From: Rhabdophis nuchalis
Lineage: Eukaryota > Chordata > Lepidosauria > Squamata > Natricidae
Direction: 5' to 3'
DNA length: 64,000 bases
NCBI GenBank assembly: GCA_039707465.1
Contig: CM077647.1
Coordinates: 177,954,663-178,018,662, forward strand
Below the pieces are notes generated by a model. The model searched no databases. It was not told the origin of the DNA and saw only the letters and a list, made by a program, of their open reading frames with translations. The translations under genes and the position numbers were made by a program. Within the stretch, counting starts at the first letter, position 1; each line of letters starts with the position of its first letter. Positions 10,026 through 21,100 of the stretch are shown here, piece by piece.

Positions 10026-11706
10026 CCCCCCAAATAAGACAGCGTCTTATTTACTTTTGACCCCCGAAGTAAGTGCTTGGCCTTATTTTCAGGGAGGTCT
10101 TATTATTTTCGAGGTGCAAGAGGCAACGGGCGTGGTCACTTGCTGCTGTGCTGCAATATTTTCAGGGAGGGATGTCAGCCTTCGCTTTGCTCCTGCTCGG
10201 CTGCCATGGAAATGGGAAGGGTGGGATTACAGGGTTAACTATGAGTGCTGGTGGAAGATGGTACGGGCCGGTGTTATCTCTAACCCAGTGCTTCTCAATT
10301 ATTTTCTGTCAGGCCCCCCCCTAGGAAGAAGAAAACATTTCGCGCCCCCCCCCCCCGCGCGACTGTAAATAGTATCATTTGTCTATAAAATTGTTATAAG
10401 TACACCTCTGCATAACACTGTATCCTTATTAACGTATAAGAGAATTAAAAAAAGAAATAAATTTCTTTCTCTTTCTCTCTCTCTTTTTCTCTTTTTTCTT
10501 TCTCTCTTTTTTCTCTTTCCTTTCTGTCTCTCTCTTTCTCTTTCTCTCTCTCTGTCTGTCTTTCTTTCTCTTTCTTTCTCCCACTTTTTTCTTTCTTTCT
10601 TTTTCTTTCTCTCTATCTCTGTCTGTCTCTCCTTCGTCTGCCCATCTATCACTGTGTGTGTGTGTGTGTGTCTCGCATTCACGCACTTAATCACTCATTC
10701 TGTGTCTCTCTTTCTCTCCCTCCCTCTCTCTGTCTCTGTGTGTGTGTCTGTCACTCTGATTCCTCCCTCCCTCCCTGTCTCTCTCTCTGTGTCTGTGCCT
10801 CTCTCTGTCTGTGTGTCGTCGTCCCCGCCCCGCCCCCACTCCCCGCGGAGTCTCCTCAGCCCGGCTCACCCGCCTTAGCCTGCCCCGGCCGCCCAGCCAC
10901 CCGTGCTTGATCGCTCGTTCGCTCGCTCAGGCTCCTTCCAGGAGCTGAGAAGCCTCCGTGTGTGTGTGTGTGTATGTGTGTGTGTGTGCGCGCGCGCGTG
11001 CATGCGTGTGTGAGGAACGGCAGTCCCTGGAAGACGACGAGTGGCCAGCATGCCGGCTGTGGAGGGAGGGAAGAGGAGGGAGAAAGGGAATCGGCAGAGC
11101 CCAGGGGTCCAACCATTGAGGAGGGTGGAAGAGCCAAACTCCAACGGCGCGAACAGCTCTCCCGCGCATTCTGCCCAGGGGGCTGCCCCCTCCTCCCTCC
11201 TCCTCCTCTCCGGCCCTGCGGCCTTTCTCAGTCGCCTTCGGGCTTTACCTACAGCCGATTTCTTAGCTTGTTATGACAGCGTTTGCCGAGGTCAAATGTG
11301 CCCCCCTTTACAGAGCCCCAGGGGGGGCGCGCCCCACTATTTGAGAAACGCTGCTCTAACCTAACGGTATCACATTCCATTCTGATGATGGCGTTGGACG
11401 TAAGGCCCACCTGATGCCCTGGAAGAAAATGCATTGGACACTGCTGTGAGGGGGCTTGGGTTATTGGGGTGGGCTTAAGCTTTAATATATACGCTTCGCG
11501 CCTAAACGAGTTACTTCCTGCTTCACCTTGGTTCGCTGATCTTCTGTATTCAGTAAAAGTAGCCTTATTCATTCCAAACTATGATTAAGTGTGGTCTTTC
11601 TTGAGTATTCGAAGAAGTGAATCCTGACAAGGGCTTATTTTGGGGGGAGGGCTTCTTTTAGCACATGCGCTCAAAAGCAAGATTGGGCTTATTATTATAT
11701 TGGGGG
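10026..11706. mobile_element. MITE family M2, split by a hAT insertion
   Basis: The left part (10026-10285) has AGGCCTTATTTTCAGGG-type ends, and the right part (11354-11706) has GGGCTTATTTTGGGGG and AATTATATTGGGGGAAACAG. The same terminal motifs occur at 27644-27886 and 28859-29051. It is interrupted by the hAT element at 10286-11353. Confidence 0.45.
10286..11353. mobile_element. Non-autonomous hAT element, 1068 bp
   Basis: Terminal inverted repeats are CAGTGCTTCTCAA and TTGAGAAACGCTG. It is flanked by perfect 8-bp duplications CTCTAACC (10278-10285 and 11354-11361), the hAT hallmark. The interior is a CT/GA-rich simple-repeat block (10460-10830), then a CpG-rich block. It has no transposase ORF; ORFs here are low-complexity. 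Confidence 0.88.
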
Positions 11707-11739
11707 AAACAGGGTAGACAGAGTTAGATAGACAAACAT

Positions 11740-11878
11740 AAAGACATTCGAGATAGATAGATAGATAGATAGATAGGTAGGTAGGTAGGTAGGTAGGTAG
11801 GTAGGTAGGTAGGTAGGTAGGTAGAGATAGATAGGTAGGTAGGTAGGTAGGTAGGTAGGTAGGTAGGTAGGTAGGTAG

Positions 11879-11959
<81 letters not shown>

Positions 11960-11983
11960 CTGTAGATAGATAGATAGAAACTC

Positions 11984-12057
<74 letters not shown>

Positions 12058-12073
12058 CTGTAGATAGAAACTC

Positions 12074-12136
<63 letters not shown>

Positions 12137-12176
12137 GTAGGTAGGTAGGTAGGTAGGTAGGTAGGTAGGTAGGTAG

Positions 12177-12239
<63 letters not shown>

Positions 12240-12356
12240 AAGATACTGTAGATAGAAACTAGATAGATAGATAGATAGGTAGGTAGGTAGGTAGGTAGGT
12301 AGGTAGGTAGGTTAGGTAGGTTAGGTAGGTAGATAGGTAGGTAGGTAGGTAGGTAG

Positions 12357-12434
<78 letters not shown>

Positions 12435-12457
12435 GTACTGTGGATAGATAGAAACTC

Positions 12458-12554
<97 letters not shown>

Positions 12555-12555
12555 G
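11740..12555. repeat. GATA/GGTA tetranucleotide array (Bkm-like)
   Basis: About 0.8 kb of GATA runs alternating with GGTA runs, broken by repeated spacers GATACTGTAGATAGAAACTC. The minus-strand 359-codon ORF (YLSIYLSI...) is an artefact of the period. Degenerate GATA/GACA continues to about 13066 and resumes at 14201-14340. Confidence 0.95.
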
Positions 12556-13066
12556 ATAGCTTGGTAGACATAGAGACATAAAGACATAGAGATAGAGAGA
12601 TTAGATATAGATACAGATGAGAAACTAAGACAGAGACATAATATAGACATAGACAGACAGACATAGACAGACATTCAGACGGATAGATATAAACACATGT
12701 AGACAGATGATAAATACAAATGGATGATATATAGATATCAATATAAAGACATGAGATAAAGACATAGATATATAGGCATAGATATATTTAAACTACAGAT
12801 AGATAAAAACAGATGATATATGGACATAGACAGACATAGAAAGACAGAGATATGTAAGGACAGATGGATAGTTATTGATGCAAAGACAGAGATAAAGATG
12901 TAGATGACAATGATAGAAAGATATAGATAAGAGATGATATATAGATAAGAGATAGAGATGTAGATGATAGATAAGAGAGGGATAGATAGATAAGAGATAT
13001 ATATTTAGATAAGATAGATAAGAGATGATAGCTATATAGATAGATGATAAGAGATATAGATAGATA
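12556..13066. repeat. Degenerate GATA/GACA tract
   Basis: AT-rich sequence built from GATA, GACA and AGAGATGATA units. It is a decayed edge of the array. No gene is seen. Confidence 0.8.
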
Positions 13067-13074
13067 GGATAGAT

Positions 13075-14200
13075 CAGTGGTCGGCAAACTCATTTGCCAA
13101 CAGAGCCAAATATCAACAATACAAAGATTGAAATTTATTTTGAGAGCCAGGTGTGGCCTATTTTGTGGGAGTGGCTCAGCTGTCATGTGATTGGGTGGGC
13201 ATTGCCAACTTGGAAAATGTGAAGCTCACTTAACAACGGTCTTGCTTAGCAACCAAAATTTTGGGCTCAATTGTGGTCATAAGTTCTTTCTTTCATCTCT
13301 CTCCCACTTTTTTTCTTTCTTCCCTTCTTTCTCTTTGTTTCTCTCTCTGCGTCTGTCTGTCTCTGCATCTGTCTGTCTCTGTGGCTCTTTATCTCTCTCC
13401 CTCCCTGTCATTCTCTTCTCTCTGTGTCTCTCTCCCCTCCCTCCCTATCTTTGTCTCTCCCCTCCCTTCCTCTTTGTCTGTCTGTCTTTGCACTCACTCT
13501 GTGTGTGTGTGTGTTTCCCCCTCCCAACCCACGGATGGGCCCCCGACGAATGGAGCCTCGTCCTTTTTTTTAACCAGGCGATTTTTCCTAAGACATAAAA
13601 AAGAACCTTAATTGCTGGCTCAACAGAAGCTGGAAGCCAGGAAGCGGAAACCTGGGACAGGAGAACCACCTTTTCTGTCCCCTTACCAGCCGATCCGGGA
13701 AGACAAGGAATGCGAGGGGGATCCCTCCCACCCCCACCCCCGACCAGCGGAGCCTCGTCCTTCCTTTTTAACCAGGCGGCTATCAGAGAGAAGGCAGAGC
13801 GTGCCCGAGGGCTTGTGCAGCAGCCGAAGATCGCCTGGTTAAAGATCAACTGGCTAAAAAGAAGGACGAGGCTCCGCAGGTCCGGAGCCCATCTGCGGGG
13901 GTGTGTGTGTGTGTCTAGGAATGCCCTTCGCGTTCCTCTTCTTCCCGGAAAACAAAGGCGTGCGCGCACGCCTACCGCCTGCAGAAGTTTCCTTCCAAAG
14001 CCCTCTGAGCGAGGAAGAGCCTGTTGGGAGAGGGGCTTCGCTCCTGCTCCGGGCTGTACTTGTACGGCGCGTGCCTATGTTTTCCACGGAGTAGGGCCGT
14101 GGCCGGAAGAAAAGGGACGTAAGGTGGCGCAGCGAAAGAGCCACACTCAAGGGGCCGAAGAGCCACATGTGGCTCGCGAGCCACGGTTTGCTGACCACTG
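13075..14200. mobile_element. Non-autonomous hAT element, 1126 bp
   Basis: TIRs are CAGTGGTCGGCAAAC and GTTTGCTGACCACTG. Target duplications GGATAGAT at 13067-13074 and 14201-14208 are exact. It inserted into the GATA tract. A relative is at 37262-38120. The interior is a C/T-rich run followed by GC-rich sequence. No transposase is seen. Confidence 0.9.
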
Positions 14201-14379
14201 GGATAGATGGATAAGATCGATAAAGATATATATTTAGATAAGAGATAGATAATAGATGATATACATAGATAAGAGATAGATAGAATAGATGATAGAGACA
14301 GAGATAGATATTTAGGTAAGAGATGTGTGTTTGTGTGTGTGCGTGTTAGGTTTTTATAAAGCTAACATATAAAAAAAAT

Positions 14380-15245
14380 CACACAACAGAACTCATGGCT
14401 TTCTGTCTAGATGGTCTCTGGTGATGAGCCGAAAGGCAGCAAAAGAAACAGTATGTCTCCTCCCTTAACTGGGGCCTAACAGGGTGTTGTGGAACACACA
14501 CACACACATATATATGTAATTGTTTCACAACAACCTGTTATTAGGCCCCAATTAAGGGAGGAGACATACTGTCTCAGCTGATGCAATAAGGGGAACCGGC
14601 TTGGCTTAAGTGCTAGGCTCCTTGCCTGGCATGCAACACAGCCCCGGTTCGAATCCCAGTAAAAGGGTATGGCCAGCTGAAGAGAGCTAATAAGCTCGAA
14701 ATAGATCTATCCTGGTCTCTCTCTAATTTAATTTATTGATCAGCTCATAAAACTAACACACATATATATGTGTGTGTGTTACGTTTTTGAGCTGATCAAT
14801 AAATAAGTTAACAATAAATCAATAAAACGTAACACACATAAAAAAAAATTACACAACGGAACTCATAGCTTTCTGTCTAGATGGTCTCTGGTGATAAGCC
14901 GAAAGGCAGAAAAGGAAAGCAGTATGCTTCCTCCCTTAATTGGGGCTTACCGGGGGTTGTGACACAAGTATGTATATATATATATATAGGTAATTGTTTC
15001 ACAACACCTGTTATTAGCCCCAATTAAGGGAGGAGACATACTGTTTCCTTTCCTGCCTTTCGGCTCATCACCAGAGACCATCTAGACAGCAAGCCAAGAA
15101 TTACATTGTGTAATTTTTTTTAGATATGTGTGTTAGTTCGAATCCCAGTAAGGGGTATGGCCAGCTGATGAGAGCTAATAAGCTCGAAATAGATCTATCC
15201 TGGTCTCTCTATAATTTAATTTATTGATCAGCACATAAAACTAAC
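14380..15245. mobile_element. Cluster of tRNA-derived SINE copies in both orientations
   Basis: The unit GGTTCGAATCCCAGTA (B box) occurs near 14645, with an upstream A-box-like TGGCTTAAGTGC at 14602. A second copy of the downstream part begins at 15134. Segments matching 297-560 (TTTCTGTCTAGATGGTCTCT and reverse) alternate in direction, separated by AC/AT microsatellites. It is a SINE complex; no real tRNA gene is seen. Confidence 0.6.
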
Positions 15246-15354
15246 ATATATATATATATATATATATCATATATATATAATGAGACAGATAGATGATATA
15301 TGAGATAGATATTTAGATGATATAGATATATAGATGAGAGATATATAGATAATA

Positions 15355-15476
15355 GATATTTATTTTATTTTATTTTTTATTTATTTTATTCAATTTATAT
15401 AACCGCGCCTATCTCCCCGAAGAGACTCAGGGCGGTGCACAGGAAATTAATAACGGAATACAAAACATAACAATAA
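15355..15476 (-). mobile_element. L2-like 3' tail (minus)
   Basis: Short piece with a (TTTTA)n tail and the conserved CCGCGCCTATCTCCCC / GGCGGTGCACAGGAA hairpin-like 3' end. Confidence 0.7.
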
Positions 15477-15741
15477 CATAGATAGATAATAGATAATAGA
15501 CAATAAGATAAATAAATAGATAGATAGAGAGATAGATATTTTGAAAATACGGATCTAAATAAGGAACTACAGATTCCTTTCCTTCATTGCTTGGGCTCTC
15601 AATGTTGAGAAAAACCCCTCCCTTCCCAAACATTTTAGCCTCCCCCCCCCCAAAGTGTTTTTATCAGGAGAAACTTCCCACCCACCCCACCCCACGGGGT
15701 AAAAAAAAGAGCAGCCGTACACACGGTTCCATTTGGTGACT

Positions 15742-16819
15742 TTTTTTTTAATTATTCATTTAATAAGCAAAAGAAAAAAAATAAAATAAAAGGGAAATCG
15801 AAAGAGATAAAAAGAAGAAGAAAAAAACCAAAATACACCTTTGAAAATCTTGGAAAGGGGGTTGGGGGGGGGAGGTCGGGAGAAGGAGAGGGGAGGGGAA
15901 GGGGGTCTCCGAAGGACTCGGAGGAACAGGGTGCAGCCAGAAAAACGGGGACACCAAGAAGAGGAGACAAAGAGTCGAGAAAAATGAAGGTGGTGGGAGG
16001 AGGACGGGTGGCGGGAAGAAACACCCAAGATCCCCCACGGGTTACGCTGCCTCTTTATACAAATTGGGGAGGGCGGGGGGGGGGGGGGGAGAGGGGAAGA
16101 GATATACACCGCGTGGGCCTCCCACCCACCCACCCGCCGGTCTGTGCCTCTCTGCTTTCGTTTTTGTACGACGCACGTGCGCGAACACAGATCCGTCGTG
16201 CCCGCGAGGAACGCCCCAAAGCCATCAGAGCAAAGGCTCCCAGCCCCATCCGAGAGCAGAGGAGCGGGAGAAAGAGAGAGACAGAGAGAGAGAGACAGAC
16301 AGAGAGAGAGAGAGAGAGAGGAGGAAGGGGCCAAGGGTCTTCCTGGCCTCCCCGACTCCCGAAACCCACCCCCAAAAGGAAAAGATGCTGCAATTCCACC
16401 TCTTTTTTGGGGTGGGGGTGGGGAGAGGAGGCGGTCTCGCCGATCGTTGCAAATGCATCTCTCCTCCCAATTGTGATTTGAGGAGGGGGTTGGGGGGAGG
16501 AGAAGGGAGAAAGGAGGGAGGGTCCGAATACAAGCTCTTCCCCCTTCCCAATTCGGGAATAAAATCAGAGTTCATGTTAAGAAGGGTTGTTTCCCCCACC
16601 CACCCCCGCTTGTCCCCAAAGAGGGAGAGTTCCTTCAAAGTTCATCCCCCCCCACACACACTTTTCAGGCTTGGATCCAATTGGGGGGGGGGGCGGCGGC
16701 GGCGAGGGGGTGTCAGGTGAGGCGGTAATGGTGTGGAGATGATCATTTCCCCCTCCGAGAGCTCCGTGGGAGAGGGAGGGCGGGAAGGGGGGGGGGGGAA
16801 GAGGACTGGGTGGCCTTAC
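15742..16819 (-). other. RBM23: Candidate RBM23 non-coding 3' exon
   Basis: On the minus strand an excellent acceptor lies just before 16819: a TGCTAAC branch-like motif, a long CT tract, then TTTTCCAG. Joined to the GTAAGT donor inside the last coding exon it regenerates ATG-TAA. Beyond it come about 1.08 kb of C/T-rich sequence, a variant poly(A) signal ATTAAA (plus-strand 15759-15764) and, after a short A-run, a GTGTGT element near 15714-15730. No ORF here looks like a real protein. This is inferred from signals alone. Confidence 0.4.
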
Positions 16820-17062
16820 CTGGAAAACAAGGGGGGGAAAAAAGAAAGAGGTTAGCAACTTTCTTTCCTCTCCACTCTGCCTTCCTTCCTTCCCTCCCTC
16901 CCTCCCTCAAGGTCCTTCTCCCTGTCCTCCTCTATGCCTCGGTCTCGCCACTCACGATTTCACGGGGAAAATAGGGCAGAAAACCAAAGGAAAACAACGA
17001 TGGGGGAGTAAAATTATGGGGCGTGGGAAGTTAGGGGTTGAGGAATGAATGTGGGCGCCTGA

Positions 17063-17274
17063 CGGGGTGGGATTCTACCCGTTCGGCTGAAGCGGTAGCT
17101 CCGGCCTTCGGGTGGGCTCGCCTAGGCTTTTACCTACCTATATTTCCTTGGTTTTTAGCCCAGCTGAGAGGCGTGGCAGAGCGGACTGCCGCCCCTCAGC
17201 TATTTTCCTGGGAACTGGGCATGCGCATGCGCGCTCAGAAAACCGGTTGTTAAACCGGTAGGATCCCACCCCTG
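17063..17274. mobile_element. hAT-type MITE, 212 bp
   Basis: The ends CGGGGTGGGATTCTACC and GGTAGGATCCCACCCCTG are inverted. Flanks GCGCCTGA (17055-17062) and GCGCCAGA (17275-17282) match at 7 of 8 bases. It is related to the element at 39135-39382. Confidence 0.7.
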
Positions 17275-17359
17275 GCGCCAGAGAATCTGCAAGGCCAAGT
17301 CACTCCCGCCAACACTGACGGGACAACTCACTGGGACGTAAAATGAGAGTAAAGCTCGC

Positions 17360-17945
17360 TCCCTTCTAGACCGATGATGTTGCCTAGCTGGGTCGTGGAA
17401 GGTCTGCAAGCTCAGAAGGCAGCAAGGACCCCACAAGGCTACCACCCGTATCCTATCTCCTTCCTTCCTGCTGCCCCTGATAACGTTATCTAGTTGGGTC
17501 AGGAAATGTCTGCAAGAGAGCAATCAGGCTTAAGAGAGCACCCGGGACCTCACAGTCCTATCCCTCCTCCTCTTCTATCTCCACTCCACAAACCCAACTC
17601 CTTTCTAGACTGATGGTGTTACCTAGGTGGGTCATGAAATGTCTGCAAGAAAGCGACCAAGTTCAGAATCCCATAGATCAGGAGTTTCAAACTTGCATCG
17701 TCACGGAAGGGTCAAGGGGGACTTTTCCCCCTTCGCGAAACTGGGCCTGACCAACGTGTGATGCCTACGGCCCGCGGGCCACGAGTGTGACACCCCCGGC
17801 CATAGACCAAGGCCACCAAATTCTCCTCTTCCTGGCTCCTCCACATTGCAAACCCCACTCCCTACCGCCACTGATGTTGTCAACTAGTTGGGTCGCGTGA
17901 AACGTCTACCGCAAAGATCAGGGAGCACCAAGGACTTAAGTTAGG
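17360..17945. repeat. Irregular tandem repeat built on TAGTTGGGTC / AAATGTCTGCAAG
   Basis: The phrases GATGTTGCCTAGCTGGGTC, GATAACGTTATCTAGTTGGG, GATGGTGTTACCTAGGTGGG and GATGTTGTCAACTAGTTGGG recur at about 100-260 bp spacing, each followed by a GTCTGCAAG-like phrase. The last interval is lengthened by a hAT MITE. It lies downstream of the RBM23 stop codon, between it and the candidate 3' exon. Confidence 0.65.
17679..17799. mobile_element. hAT-type MITE, 121 bp
   Basis: It begins CAGGAGTTTCAAACT and ends GAGTGTGACACCCCCGG. Flanks CCATAGAT (17671-17678) and CCATAGAC (17800-17807) match at 7 of 8 bases. It is inserted within the tandem repeat. Confidence 0.7.
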
Positions 17946-18061
17946 TTTTAAAAAGGTCTGCAAGTGAAATTTGGAACATAATGTAAAATGAAAACGCTCC
18001 TTTTCCTGCCGACCCCCACCCCCTCTCTCCCGCCCCCGCCCCCACTTTGCTGTTTAGCGAC

Positions 18062-18150
18062 TTACATTGTTTGGGGACTGAAGAGGCCTGAAAGCTGGAA
18101 GCACTGGGAGGCCAGTGTCTGTGAAGCCAGATTCAATGCTGGGCTAAGGG
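18062..18150 (-). CDS. RBM23: RBM23 last coding exon
   Basis: A strong acceptor (long CT tract ending CCCCTGTAG) precedes 18150. The exon encodes [20 protein letters not shown] and then SGLFSPQTM, with TAA at 18064-18062. The stop overlaps a perfect donor motif (AAT/GTAAGT, GTAAGT at 18065-18060). The transcript may therefore either read through this position or splice here to a non-coding 3' exon. Both readings end the protein at QTM. Confidence 0.93.
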
Positions 18151-21100
18151 CTACAGGGGTGAGAGAAAGAAAGGGGAAAAAACTGTTAGGAACCCGGGAA
18201 TAATTTCCCATGGGGGGAAAAATACGATGTTAAATTGGGGTGATCTTTGGTGTAAGGTAAGAAGGAAATTGACCGTTTTAAATTGGGTGGACTTCAACTC
18301 CCAGAATCCCCCAGCCAGCAAATTGCCAACTTTAAGAGGCGTGGACTTCGACTCCCAGAATCCCCCAGACAGCGTTGCTGTCCACACATCTTAAAGTCGC
18401 AGAGATTGGATTGGATGGCTGGGGAATTCTGGGAGTTGAAGTCCACCCATCTTAAACTTGCAGTGATTGGATTGGACGGCTGGGGAATTCTAGGAGTCGA
18501 AGTCTACCCATCTTAAAGTCACAGATTGGATTGGATGGCTGGGGGATTCTGGGAGTCGAAGTCCACCCATCTTAAAGTTGCAGTGATTGGATTGGATGGC
18601 TGGGGAATTCTGGGAGTCGAAGTCCACCCATCTTAAAGTCATAGTGATTGGATTGGATGGCTGGGTAATTCTGGGAGTTGAAGTCCACCCATCTTAAAGT
18701 CGCAGAGATTGGATTGGATGGCTGGGTAATTCTGGGAGTTGAAGTCCACCCATCTTAAACTTGCAGTGATTGGATTGGATGGCTGGGGAATTCTGGGAGT
18801 TGAAGTCCACCCATCTTAAAATTTGCAAATTGTTGGCTGGGGGATTCTGGGAGTCGAAGTCCACCCATCTTAAAGTCATAGTGATTGGATTGGATGGCTG
18901 GGTAATTCTGGGAGTTGAAGTCCACCCATCTTAAAGTCGCAGAGATTGGATAGGATGGCTGGGTAATTCTGGGAGTTGAAGTCCACCCATCTTAAACTTG
19001 CAGTGATTGGATTGGATGGCTGGGGAATTCTGGGAGTTGAAGTCCACCCATCTTAAAATTTGCAAATTGTTGGCTGGGGGATTCTGGGAGTCGAAGTCCA
19101 CCCATCTTAAAGTCATAGTGATTGGATTGGATGGCTGGGTAATTCTGGGAGTTGAAGTCCACCCATCTTAAAGTCGCAGAGATTGGATTGGATGGCTGGG
19201 GAATTCTGGGAGTTGAAGTCCACCCATCTTAAACTTGCAGTGATTGGATTGGATGGCTGGGGAATTCTGGGAGTTGAAGTCCACCCATCTTAAAATTTGC
19301 AAATTGTTGGCTGGGGGATTCTGGGAGTCGAAGTCCACCCATCTTAAAGTCGCAGAGATTGGATTGGATGGCTGGGGAATTCTGGGAGTCGAAGCCCACC
19401 CATCTTAAAATTGGCAAATTGTTGGCTGGGGGATTCTGAGAGCCGAAGTCCACCCATCTTAAGTCAAAGAGATTGGATTTGATGGCTGGGGGATTCTGGG
19501 AATTGACGTCCACCCATCTTAAGTGGCAGAGATTGGATTTGATGGCTGGGGGATTCTGGGCATTGAAGCCCACCCATCTTCAAAGTTGCTGAGTTTGAGA
19601 AACGTTGAGCCAGGAGTCTAACGATGCACTCCCCTCTCCTCAAGGCCACTCTCAATTGCTCCTTTCGGTCCCGCCCGCATCCCCCCCCCCCGCCTTACCT
19701 GTCAGGGCAGCTGGGTTCAGTGCTCCCAAAGGTATCGCTCCGTTAAGCTGCAGGGCAGCCTGGGCCGCCGCTGTGGTGGTCAGTGGGATCCCAGAGCCTG
19801 CTGAGTTGGGACCAAAACACAAGAGGAAGGTATTTGGGGGATGGAAAGAACCAGGATGCTGCAAATCGAGGCCCTGGAGGCGAGAGGATTCCAGCCGGGA
19901 CTTATGGGCATCGGTGTCCCCACGATCGTCATTCGCGACCTTCCCCCGCTGGTTCTTCCCCCCGCGACAAGAGGTTATAAAATCAGGCAGAATCATGAGA
20001 CAAACTCTGCGTTGCTTAGCAATGAAAAAGTTCCCAGGGTGAACTGAGGTTGTAAGTCAAGGACTAGCTATAGATAGATAGCTAGCTAAGCTCTTTCTCT
20101 CTCTCTCGTCTTATGTTTCCAGGTAACGCGCATATTTGCCTCCTCTACAAAACAGAGCAGGAATCGTGACTGTCTTGACAATTTCCCTGGAGTCAGTGCA
20201 ATGTTATTCATAGAGAATGCAACGTATAGGATTTATCGGATTCAAAAACGAAAACTCCTACACAACTTTCCCCAAGTAAGGTTAGGCTGGTTGCGGCCCG
20301 CCAGCAGATTCAGACAGTGAGGAGGTTGGGGAGGAACATGGGCCAGTCCTGGAGTCTGGGGAAGGCTCTGTGTCGGAGGCAGAGAGGGGGCCAGGGCCGT
20401 ATGCCAGTTATCAGCTGCCTTCGGAGTCAGACATCCGTGAGGCAGACGAACAGCTGGAGCTTGTTCCCAGGGTGCGCATGAGCAGTTGCCAGACAAGATG
20501 ATGTTGCCTTACGCACAGTCACTCAAGCACTCGTCACCTCTCGACTCGACTACTGTAATGCTCTCTACATGGGGCTTCCCTTGAGGTGCACCCGAAAGCT
20601 ACAGCTAGTCCAGAACGCAGCCGCGCGGGTGATTACGGGAGCGCCTAGACACTCCCACATAACACCTATCCTGCGCGAGCTGCACTGGCTTCCTGTGGTC
20701 TTTCGGGTGCGCTTCAAGGTCTTGACGACCATCTTTAAAGCGCTCCATGGCTCGGGGCCTAGTTATATGCGAGACCGCCTCCTGCCCCATACGTCCCTCA
20801 GACCGATACACTCCCACAGAGGGCCTCCTCAGGGTGCCGTCAGCTGGACAATGCCGACTGGCGACACCCAGGGGAAGAGCCTTCTCTGTGGCGGGGCCAG
20901 CCCTCTGGAACGACTTACCCCCTGAACTCCGCACCATCTCCGACCTCCGCCTCTTCCGCAAGTGTCTGAAGACACATTTATTCCATCTAGCTGGCCTAGC
21001 GTAACCTCCTTGACTATTAGACAGTTTTAAATTTGGGAATTTTAATTCGGTTTTAGCACAGGTTTTCCTAGAATAAGTTTTTTAAATTTTATATGTTTTG

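Noticed and set aside
11585..12664. 359-codon minus-strand ORF rich in YLSIYLSI
   Set aside because: Pure by-product of the GATA/GGTA repeat; no stop can arise in that frame.
14600..14660. tRNA gene
   Set aside because: A- and B-box-like motifs are present but no cloverleaf is evident, and the unit is repeated with SINE tails.
15756..16334. 192-codon minus-strand ORF beginning MAPSSSLSLSL
   Set aside because: Simple-repeat translation; the region reads better as an RBM23 3' UTR.
18151..18516. Short ORFs over the SPSQQIANF / MGGLQLPE repeats
   Set aside because: They are translations of the 59-62-bp satellite.
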